Shown piece after piece: positions 1-5,007 of a DNA stretch of 5,007 bases. The stretch covers positions 499 to 5,505 of the forward strand of contig DBNW01000073.1 of NCBI GenBank assembly GCA_002299425.1. Reading direction: 5' to 3'. The notes under the pieces are model-generated. The model was not told where the DNA came from, searched no databases, and saw only the letters and a program-made list of their open reading frames with translations. Source of the stretch: Methylococcaceae bacterium UBA662. Its GTDB lineage: Bacteria > Pseudomonadota > Gammaproteobacteria > Methylococcales > Methylomonadaceae. Within the stretch, counting starts at the first letter, position 1; each line of letters begins with the position of its first letter. Both the position numbers and the translations under genes were made by a program.

Positions 1-238
1 CATCGGCTTGCACGGTGACTGAACGACCCCAACCCCCAGTACCGAAGCCGGTGGTGACTGTGCCCAGGCCAGAAAAAAAAGTAGGCGCGGTATTGGCCGT
101 GGCCACAGCCGCAAAGCGGTCCATTGTGCCGGTATCCCATGCCATGGCGGATTCAACCATCCCGTCAGCGGCTTTCCAAGGGTTGGTTTGGCCATCGCCG
201 GCCATTAGTGCGTGGGTGGTTTTGTTGGATGGGTTCAT
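1..238 (-). CDS. Partial unrecognised protein, N-terminal 79 residues, runs off left edge
   Basis: I do not recognise this protein. The minus strand is open from ATG 238-236 to the window edge, 79 codons without a stop. An in-frame TGA (256-254) lies six codons upstream with no other start between, so ATG 238 is the only standard start. A possible AGG Shine-Dalgarno (250-248) sits nine bases upstream. The visible protein starts MNPSNKTTHALMAGDG and contains NPWKAADGMVESAMAWDTG. It then becomes rich in Ala, Thr and Gly (residues 44-72, including FFSGLGTVTTGFGTGGWG) with no charged residue from 42 to 70. That last stretch could be a membrane-associated or glycine-zipper-like segment. No signal peptide is obvious. 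It points away from the siderophore operon and need not be related to it. The opposing + frame (15-260) is Pro-rich and less protein-like, so I prefer the minus strand, with moderate confidence. Confidence 0.5.
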   Translation of the reverse strand, partial: MNPSNKTTHALMAGDGQTNPWKAADGMVESAMAWDTGTMDRFAAVATANTAPTFFSGLGTVTTGFGTGGWGRSVTVQAD

Positions 239-543
239 GAGCGGACGCCTGTGTCAATGAAAGTGGGGATAGAATCACGGATTGGGATTAAAAATCAATT
301 TATTTAATGGCTTGGTAAAAAACCAGAGCTGTAGGCATTGCCAAGGTCACGTAGCGTAACGGCCTTTCGGTTTAGCGTCTGGCTCCTTCAGCTACTGCCG
401 ACAGGTCGGGCAACGATAAGCCGTTGCCCGACCTACTCGGCTTTTCTTAAAGGGTGCCGTTGATACCCGCGTCTCTTGCCCCGTCCTTACCTGTGTGACA
501 GCCCTACAGTGCCTTAATGGCTAGAGCCAGCAACAGTGGCCAT
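239..543. other. Intergenic region between divergent genes
   Basis: About 300 bases contain no convincing gene. An AT-rich patch lies at roughly 286-325. The only clear structure is the inverted repeat at 403-434, which is listed separately. A short imperfect palindrome (TGGCTAGAGCCA, 518-529) is also present and may be chance. The region must hold the promoter of the minus-strand partial gene, but I could not place one with confidence. Confidence 0.6.
403..434. repeat. REP-like perfect inverted repeat (13-bp arms, 6-nt loop)
   Basis: AGGTCGGGCAACG (403-415) is followed by a six-base loop (ATAAGC) and its exact reverse complement (422-434). Read on the minus strand, the left end is GTAG followed by GTCGGGCAACG. 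A GTAG head before a GC-rich palindrome is the layout of REP elements mobilised by RAYT transposases. That is family knowledge; whether this copy is repeated in the genome cannot be seen here. An alternative fold pairs AAGCCG (418-423) with CGGCTT (438-443), followed by a short T run, and would resemble a weak + strand terminator. No + strand gene is visible upstream to need one, so REP is the better reading. Confidence 0.6.
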
Positions 544-572
544 TTGACTAAACAAATGATAATCATTATTAT
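544..572 (+). promoter_or_regulatory. Sigma-70 promoter of the siderophore operon
   Basis: The -35 hexamer TTGACT (544-549) and the -10 hexamer TATTAT (567-572) each match the consensus at 5 of 6 bases and are separated by an optimal 17 bp. Transcription would start near 578-580, giving a short leader of about 25 bases before the GTG at 603. The promoter overlaps a Fur-box match, so it is expected to be active only when iron is scarce. Confidence 0.75.
552..570 (+). promoter_or_regulatory. Fur box (iron-dependent repressor operator)
   Basis: This 19-base site matches the classical Fur box GATAATGATAATCATTATC at 15 of 19 positions, including an uninterrupted core of 15 bases (AATGATAATCATTAT, 555-569). 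It covers most of the spacer and overlaps the -10 hexamer of the operon promoter. Bound Fe(II)-Fur would therefore be expected to block RNA polymerase. The site agrees with the siderophore functions encoded just downstream. Confidence 0.88.
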
Positions 573-592
573 TAGCAAACACTTTTGATTTT

Positions 593-596
593 GGAG
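593..596 (+). promoter_or_regulatory. Shine-Dalgarno that decides the first gene's start
   Basis: GGAG lies six bases before GTG 603 and nine before the in-frame TTG 606. The longer frame beginning with TTG 585 would contain this motif inside its coding sequence and would start only about five bases after the predicted transcription start, with no ribosome site. This supports initiation at 603. Confidence 0.65.
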
Positions 597-602
597 CGAA
601 CT

Positions 603-1625
603 GTGTTGACTGGAACGTACCCATCGACGTTGCCGGATGGACGCCAACTGTTGTTGGCTTTATCGTCAGAGCAGCTTGAGGTTTTTGTCAGTGGCGACTG
701 TCTGGCCCGGCTGCAAATAACCGCGCAAGTATCCGGTCGGCTGGACTTGTCGGTTCTCAGCATCGTCGATGACGCCCTGCAGGCGGCCACTGTGCTGGGC
801 GTGCTGGGTTGTGGTTTGTTCGATACAGCAGGCGAGCTGGCGGAACTCGCCTGGGCGGTGCCGGAACAATCGGCTTTAGGCCGCAGCCTGCTGCAACACG
901 GTTGGGCTGTTTTAGAGCCGGGTGGTTTGGCCTTGCTGAGCACCCGAACCCTGCTCAGACAAATCCCGGCTTTCGGTTTGCCGCACCCGCATCCGCTGAT
1001 GCCGCTTAATTATGTGATGACGGACGGCAAGCGCCACCCGCTGCGGGCACCGTATCCGCAAGGCGTGGTGTACCGCCGCTACGTTGCTGCTTTAGGCCAG
1101 CATGTGGTGTTTAAAACGGTGGAACCGGACGCCGATGTGGAAATTTTTAGTCGTTGGCAAAACCAACCTAGGGTCGCTGCGTTTTGGGAGTTGGCGGGCA
1201 GCTTGCCGGAACACCGTGCTTATTTGTGTAAAGTCGCCGCTGACGCCCACATTCATCCGGTGCTGGGGTATTTCGACGAGCAGCCGTTTGGTTATTTTGA
1301 GCTGTACTGGGCGAAAGAAGACCGTATCGCCCCGTTTTACCCGGTGGACGATTACGACCGGGGCTTACACCTGCTGGTCGGCGAGGAGTGTCTGCGCGGG
1401 CCGCACCGGGTGGCGGCATGGTTGCCGTCGCTGGCGCATTATTTGTTTTTGGCCGACCCGCGCACGCGCTCTGTAGTGGCTGAGCCGCGCGCCGATAACG
1501 CGAAAATAATCGCTTACATGACGCAGGCCGGGTTTTACCAAAGCCACGAATTTGATTTTCCGCACAAACGCGCAGCCATGATGCGGCTGTCGCGAGAGGC
1601 ATTTTTTGGGCAATTTTGTGTTTGA
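603..1625 (+). CDS. IucB/AlcB-type siderophore N-hydroxy-amino acid acyltransferase
   Basis: This is a cytoplasmic GNAT-fold enzyme of the IucB/RhbD/AlcB/VbsA group. Members transfer an acyl group, usually acetyl, from acyl-CoA to the N-hydroxyl-amine of N6-hydroxylysine or N5-hydroxyornithine, making the hydroxamate that binds Fe(III). With the GTG start it has 340 residues, close to the family size. The N-terminal 130 residues are variable. The C-terminal half is highly characteristic: FWEL (194-197), the FDEQPFGYFELYWAKEDR segment (224-241), YDRGLHLLVGEE (251-262), RGPHR (265-269), a SLAHYLFLADPRTR stretch (276-289), EPRADN (294-299) and FDFPHKRAAMMRLSRE (317-332). It is the first gene after the Fur-controlled promoter, with only six bases before the mbtH-like gene. 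The matching amino-acid N-monooxygenase (PvdA/IucD type) is not in the window. Acyl donor and amino acid cannot be fixed from sequence; ornithine is common in NRPS systems. Function is secure at family level, the start less so (TTG 606 or 585 are alternatives). Confidence 0.93.
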   Translation: MLTGTYPSTLPDGRQLLLALSSEQLEVFVSGDCLARLQITAQVSGRLDLSVLSIVDDALQAATVLGVLGCGLFDTAGELAELAWAVPEQSALGRSLLQHGWAVLEPGGLALLSTRTLLRQIPAFGLPHPHPLMPLNYVMTDGKRHPLRAPYPQGVVYRRYVAALGQHVVFKTVEPDADVEIFSRWQNQPRVAAFWELAGSLPEHRAYLCKVAADAHIHPVLGYFDEQPFGYFELYWAKEDRIAPFYPVDDYDRGLHLLVGEECLRGPHRVAAWLPSLAHYLFLADPRTRSVVAEPRADNAKIIAYMTQAGFYQSHEFDFPHKRAAMMRLSREAFFGQFCV

Positions 1626-1631
1626 GGACTT

Positions 1632-1859
1632 ATGAGCATAGACAGCGAAGACACTATTTTTCAAGTGGTTATTAACGATGAAGAACAATACTCCATTTGG
1701 CCGGATTACAAACCCCTCCCTAACGGTTGGCGTACTGTCGGCAAGTCTGGGGTAAAAAAAGACTGTTTGGCGTACATCGATGAGGTGTGGACCGACATGC
1801 GCCCCTTGAGTCTGCGCCGATTTATGGATGCTCAAGCGGCGCAGTCCTCGCCCGAATAG
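1632..1859 (+). CDS. mbtH: MbtH-like NRPS accessory protein
   Basis: This small 75-residue protein belongs to the MbtH family. These proteins bind the adenylation domains of NRPSs and promote their folding and activity. It shows the complete family signature: N15, EEQYSIWP (17-24), P30-NGWRTVG (31-37), and CLAYIDEVWTDMRPLSLR (45-62), including the conserved tryptophans W23, W33 and W53. The start is ATG, with GAGGA (1624-1628) overlapping the upstream stop codon, so translation may be coupled to the acyltransferase gene. The short tail after residue 65 is typical of the variable C terminus. It ends in TAG, five bases before the oxygenase gene. Its presence implies that the downstream NRPS, beyond the window, contains MbtH-dependent adenylation domains, because the FAAL domain itself is not a known MbtH client. 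Confidence 0.96.
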   Translation: MSIDSEDTIFQVVINDEEQYSIWPDYKPLPNGWRTVGKSGVKKDCLAYIDEVWTDMRPLSLRRFMDAQAAQSSPE

Positions 1860-1864
1860 AGACG

Positions 1865-2851
1865 ATGATGCAGGCAGACGAGTGGATAATCGCAGCCCCT
1901 TTGTCAGAGCGGCAAGCGTTGCCGGTGGTGGTGCAGCCGCGTGTGCCGGGGTTGGCGTTAACCCATGCCTTAGCGGGCTTGCCGGCGTTAATCGAGACGG
2001 CGTTAGCGACGGTAGGTGGGGTGTTGCTGCGCGATTTTACGCTCGACGGCGTGGACGGTTTTCAACGCTTTGCCGCTTCATGGGGTGCTCCGTTGTTGCC
2101 TTATGAGTTTGGCTCAACACCGCGTACACAGGTCGTGACCGGCGTGTACACGTCCACCGAATACCCGCCGCACCAAACCATCCCACTGCACAACGAGCAG
2201 GCCTATACCCGAGAATGGCCGATGAAAATTTGGTTTTATTGCGCCCAAGCACCGCTGCAAGGCGGGCAGACGCCTATCGCCGACAGCCGCCGCATTTACC
2301 AAAAAATTCCGCTGCCGATACGCCAGCGCTTCGATCGCCACGGCCTGATGTACATACGCAATTATGGCAATGGCCTGGATGTGCCGTGGACGCAGGTGTT
2401 TAACACCTGCGATAAAACCGTCGTGACCGGCTATTGCAACCGACACGGTATTGCCTGCGAATGGAAAGCCGACGGGGAATTGCGTACCCGGCAAGTGTGC
2501 CAAGCCACCGCCCGACACCCTAAAACAGCCGAGTGGGTTTGGTTTAACCAAGCGCATTTGTTCCATGTGTCCAACTTAAACCCAGAAGTGCGGGAAACCT
2601 TGCTGGAATTTTTGGCCGAGGCCGATTTGCCGAGAAACGTCTATTACGGCGACGGCACACCGATTGAAGACAGCGTGTTAGATGAAATACGCGCGGTGTT
2701 GGCCGAGGAAACGGTGCTGTTTCCCTGGCAAACCGGCGACGTCTTAATGTTGGACAACATGCTCACTGCTCATGCCCGTAGCCCGTTTACAGGGCCACGC
2801 AAAATTGTGGTTGCTATGGCCGATGCCTACTCAGCAACCGCTCAGGTATAA
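1865..2851 (+). CDS. TauD/SyrP-like Fe(II)/2-oxoglutarate oxygenase, probable amino-acid beta-hydroxylase
   Basis: A 328-residue member of the TauD/clavaminate synthase-like superfamily, closest in appearance to SyrP-type enzymes of NRPS clusters. Those hydroxylate the beta carbon of an amino acid, usually aspartate, while it is tethered to a carrier domain. The iron-binding triad is visible as H109 and E111 in IPLHNEQAY and H303 in NMLTAHARSPF. R312 in GPRKIVVAM should bind the 2-oxoglutarate C5 carboxylate, and GGQTPIADSR (133-142) carries the usual cosubstrate-contacting Thr. All catalytic residues are present. The frame is open back to ATG 1787, but that start would overlap most of the mbtH C-terminal region. 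ATG 1865 (or 1868) lies just after the mbtH stop and gives the normal family length, although the ribosome site (GAGA) is weak. In a Fur-controlled siderophore operon the likely product is beta-hydroxy-aspartate, an Fe(III) alpha-hydroxy-carboxylate ligand. Histidine hydroxylation or another substrate cannot be excluded. Confidence 0.88.
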   Translation: MMQADEWIIAAPLSERQALPVVVQPRVPGLALTHALAGLPALIETALATVGGVLLRDFTLDGVDGFQRFAASWGAPLLPYEFGSTPRTQVVTGVYTSTEYPPHQTIPLHNEQAYTREWPMKIWFYCAQAPLQGGQTPIADSRRIYQKIPLPIRQRFDRHGLMYIRNYGNGLDVPWTQVFNTCDKTVVTGYCNRHGIACEWKADGELRTRQVCQATARHPKTAEWVWFNQAHLFHVSNLNPEVRETLLEFLAEADLPRNVYYGDGTPIEDSVLDEIRAVLAEETVLFPWQTGDVLMLDNMLTAHARSPFTGPRKIVVAMADAYSATAQV

Positions 2852-2896
2852 ACAACGCTGCAACTCGGCATTGCCGTTAAAAAAACCCACAACGCC

Positions 2897-4981
2897 ATGG
2901 CTGATTACAATCCTTTTACCGCGACTAATTTTGTTGAGTTATTAACCGCAAGAGCCCACCGCCAGGCTGCGTGTACAGCTTTGTATTGCTTAGCTGACGG
3001 TACCGGCAGCGAAACCGCCTACAGCTACGCCGACTTAGATGCCCATGCTAAGGCGTGGGCGGCGGTGCTGCAAAACCTGACCCAGCCCGGCGACCGGGTG
3101 TTGTTGTGCCTGCCGAACGGCTTTGCTTATGCGGCCGGATTTTTTGCCTGTTTGTACGCTGGGGTAGTGGCGGTGCCGGCTTACCCGCCCGAGGCGGGGC
3201 AGTTGCAATCGGTTAAGCGGGTAGCGGCCATTGCCCACCATTGCCTGCCGCAGGTGCTGTTGACACTGACGGCATTTAAGCCCAGCTTGGCCGGGTTGGC
3301 CGACAGCCTGAAGGCTACCTTGCTGGTTTTAGATACGGCTAATTTAGCTTTGGCGCACGCCTGGCGGCAGCCGGTGCTGGCTGATGACAGCATTGCGTTT
3401 TTGCAATACACCTCAGGGTCTACCTCCGACCCTAAAGGCGTGAGGGTCAGTCACAGCAATTTGATGGCAAATGAACGCGCCATTAAACAAGGTTTTGCCA
3501 TTACCGAGTCGGATGTGTTTGTCAGTTGGTTGCCGCTGTACCACGACATGGGTTTGGTCGGCGGTTTATTGCAGCCGATTTTTAGCGGCATTCCTGTGGT
3601 ATTGATGTCGCCGCGTTATTTTTTGGAACGCCCTATTCGCTGGTTGCAAGCCGTCTCGCAGTACCGCGGTACGGTCAGCGGCGGGCCGGATTTTGCGTTT
3701 CGGTTGTGTAACGAGCGTGTTCGCGCAGAGCAGTTGCACGGTTTAGACCTAGCCGGTTGGCGTTTGGCCTTTTGCGGTGCCGAGCCGATACGCTTGAGCA
3801 GCTTAACCGGGTTTGCTGAAAAACTGGCAGCGGTCGGTTTGCCCAGCAGCGCACCGTATCCTTGCTATGGCTTAGCTGAAGCAACCTTGCTGGTCACTTG
3901 TGGCCGGCCTGGACAAACGGCCTTAGCGAACCGCTTTAACGCGGAACACTTGGCACGCGGCCGGGTGCTGAGGGATGCAGCCGGTATTGAATTAGTGGCC
4001 TGCGGCTACCCGCAAGCAGGCCATGCCTTGTTGATAGCAGATCCGAACACCGGTTTGCCCGCAGATGAACACCAAGTGGGTGAAATTTGCGTAAACGGTC
4101 CTAGCCTAACCTCAGGCTATTGGCATCATGCCGAGGCGACGGCTGGGTTGTTTTTAGACTATGCAGGGCAGTGTTATCTGCGTACCGGCGATTTAGGCTT
4201 TATTGACCAAGGCCAGCTTTACCTAGCTGGGCGCACTAAAGATGTCTTGCTCATGCGCGGCCATAATGTGTATCCGCACGATTTAGAGCTGGCATTAGAG
4301 CAGCACTGCTCCGGTTTGCGTCAGGGCCGGGTGGCGGTGTTTGCCTGGCCTTGTGACGGCCAAGACCGCGTAGCAGTGGCCGTCGAAATCAGTCGCGGCG
4401 AGCAGAAAAAACGCCCCGCCGCCGAGTGGTTCACCCGCATTAACCGCGTTATCGCCGAAACCTGCCAAGAATCTGCGCAATTAATTTTGCTGCTACAGCC
4501 GGGTGCATTACCAAAAACCACCAGCGGCAAATTGCAGCGCCGGGCCTGTTTAGCGGCCTGGCAAGCAGGCGATCTGGACGTGTTTGCCGAATACCGGGTA
4601 ACGACCGCCGACTCTGACCGGTCGGTACCCCAGGCCCACGAGCAGGAATCGGCGATGGCTCAGATTTGGGCGGATGTTTTAAAACAACCGGTCGCGGCAC
4701 TGGATCAAGATTTTTTCACCTTAGGCGGCCAGTCTATCGCCTCGGTGCAAATTGTGGCGGCGGTGCAGGAACGCTTCGGCGTGGCGGTCGAACCCGGTTT
4801 GTTGTTTGAGCACCCTACACTAACAGCCTTTACTCAGGCCGTGCTAGCTAGGATGGGCACAACAGACGCACTAACAGACGCGGCCATTCCTGCAAACGAC
4901 GCCTTAGAGGGGCTGCCGTTAAGTCTGGGACAACAGGGCTTGTGGGCGATGCAGCAAATTCACCCGACCAGCACGGCCTAG
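2897..4981 (+). CDS. NRPS loading module: fatty acyl-AMP ligase, carrier domain, start of condensation domain, interrupted by TAG
   Basis: Residues 10-560 form a FAAL domain, which activates a fatty acid as acyl-AMP and passes it to a carrier domain to start a lipopeptide. Visible motifs are YTSGSTSDPKG (171-181, nucleotide loop), LPLYHDMGL (212-220), SGGPDFAFRLC (261-271, typical of FAALs), PCYGLAEAT (322-330), RTGDLGF (429-435), GRTKDVLLMRGHNVYP (445-460) and KTTSGKLQRR (540-549, catalytic Lys likely K545). A carrier domain follows at about 583-650, with LGGQS (609-613) and S613 as the phosphopantetheine site. From L673 the sequence is the start of a condensation domain (LPLSLGQQGLWAMQQ). 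The frame then meets TAG (4979-4981) after residue 694, although C-domain sequence continues beyond it. As read, the product is a complete FAAL-carrier didomain with a useless 22-residue C-domain stub. The ATG start fits the family, but no clear Shine-Dalgarno precedes it. The 45-base gap from the oxygenase gene contains no terminator. Confidence 0.93.
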   Translation: MADYNPFTATNFVELLTARAHRQAACTALYCLADGTGSETAYSYADLDAHAKAWAAVLQNLTQPGDRVLLCLPNGFAYAAGFFACLYAGVVAVPAYPPEAGQLQSVKRVAAIAHHCLPQVLLTLTAFKPSLAGLADSLKATLLVLDTANLALAHAWRQPVLADDSIAFLQYTSGSTSDPKGVRVSHSNLMANERAIKQGFAITESDVFVSWLPLYHDMGLVGGLLQPIFSGIPVVLMSPRYFLERPIRWLQAVSQYRGTVSGGPDFAFRLCNERVRAEQLHGLDLAGWRLAFCGAEPIRLSSLTGFAEKLAAVGLPSSAPYPCYGLAEATLLVTCGRPGQTALANRFNAEHLARGRVLRDAAGIELVACGYPQAGHALLIADPNTGLPADEHQVGEICVNGPSLTSGYWHHAEATAGLFLDYAGQCYLRTGDLGFIDQGQLYLAGRTKDVLLMRGHNVYPHDLELALEQHCSGLRQGRVAVFAWPCDGQDRVAVAVEISRGEQKKRPAAEWFTRINRVIAETCQESAQLILLLQPGALPKTTSGKLQRRACLAAWQAGDLDVFAEYRVTTADSDRSVPQAHEQESAMAQIWADVLKQPVAALDQDFFTLGGQSIASVQIVAAVQERFGVAVEPGLLFEHPTLTAFTQAVLARMGTTDALTDAAIPANDALEGLPLSLGQQGLWAMQQIHPTSTA

Positions 4982-5007
4982 CACATAGCCGGGTCGGTCG
5001 TGATAGA
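4982..5007 (+). pseudogene. Same-frame continuation of the NRPS condensation domain after the TAG
   Basis: Read in the NRPS frame after the TAG, the last bases encode HIAGSVVI and then run off the window. Condensation domains usually read SxAYNIxxxxxIxGxLD at this point, so the sequence PTSTA, TAG, HIAGSVVI fits the family exactly if the TAG replaces a Tyr codon (TAC or TAT). This is therefore the continuing body of one NRPS gene and not a new gene. Only eight codons are visible, so whether the rest is intact cannot be judged. Confidence 0.75.

Noticed and set aside
252..257. Perfect TTGACA hexamer on the minus strand upstream of the partial gene
   Set aside because: It lies only 13 bases before the ATG, leaving no room for a spacer, -10 and leader. 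Probably chance.
15..260. Plus-strand 81-residue frame
   Set aside because: It is Pro/Val/Ala-rich with no recognisable motif and no Shine-Dalgarno. It overlaps the better minus-strand frame, so it is treated as a shadow.
418..445. Rho-independent terminator on the + strand
   Set aside because: The stem is only six bp with a 14-base loop and a short T run. No + strand gene is visible upstream, and the same bases form a far stronger REP-like hairpin.
1168..1835. Long minus-strand frames of 144 and 156 residues
   Set aside because: Both lie opposite strongly conserved acyltransferase and MbtH sequence and show no family motifs; they are GC-driven shadows.
1787..1864. 26-residue upstream extension of the oxygenase to ATG 1787
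   Set aside because: It would overlap the conserved C-terminal part of the mbtH-like gene in another frame, and the extra residues do not resemble the family. ATG 1865 follows the mbtH stop directly.
2114..2566. Minus-strand 150-residue frame
   Set aside because: It is antisense to the catalytic core of the oxygenase and has no independent support.
4979..4981. TAG as the natural end of a FAAL-carrier protein
   Set aside because: A natural end would not leave the first 22 residues of a condensation domain, nor would the same frame continue with C-domain sequence after the stop.

Overview
The window holds the 5' part of an iron-regulated, non-ribosomal siderophore biosynthesis operon on the + strand. 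The predicted product is a fatty-acylated peptide siderophore. An E. coli-type Fur box, an enterobacterial-style sigma-70 promoter, moderate-to-high GC coding sequence and the gene families all suggest a Gram-negative proteobacterium, gamma- or beta-. The genus cannot be read from the sequence.

Left part (1-543): a minus-strand reading frame starts at 238 and runs off the left edge. It is unrecognised and rich in Gly, Thr and Ala. The intergenic stretch that follows carries one clear structured element, a perfect 13-bp inverted repeat (403-415/422-434) resembling a REP unit. The partial gene and the operon are divergently oriented.

Control region (544-602): TTGACT and TATTAT hexamers lie 17 bp apart. 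A Fur-box match (552-570) covers the spacer and part of the -10 hexamer, which is a layout for repression by iron-loaded Fur. A GGAG Shine-Dalgarno at 593-596 supports a GTG start at 603 for the first gene, rather than the longer frame from TTG 585.

Operon (603-5007): four tightly spaced genes follow. (1) An IucB/AlcB-type acyltransferase for hydroxamate formation on N-hydroxy-ornithine or N-hydroxy-lysine. (2) An MbtH-like NRPS chaperone. (3) A TauD/SyrP-like Fe(II)/2-oxoglutarate oxygenase, a likely aspartate or other amino-acid beta-hydroxylase. (4) An NRPS that begins with a fatty acyl-AMP ligase (FAAL) and a carrier domain and then enters a condensation (C) domain. Together they predict a lipid tail loaded by FAAL, a peptide built by downstream NRPS modules with MbtH help, a hydroxamate ligand from gene 1 and probably a beta-hydroxy-acid ligand from gene 3. 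This is the gene logic of amphiphilic siderophores such as cupriachelin.

The most notable observation is an in-frame TAG at 4979-4981. It interrupts the NRPS at the position of a conserved Tyr near the start of the C domain, and the same frame continues afterwards with recognisable C-domain sequence to the window end. This is a nonsense mutation, a sequencing error or, less likely, a readthrough site. It is not a normal gene end.
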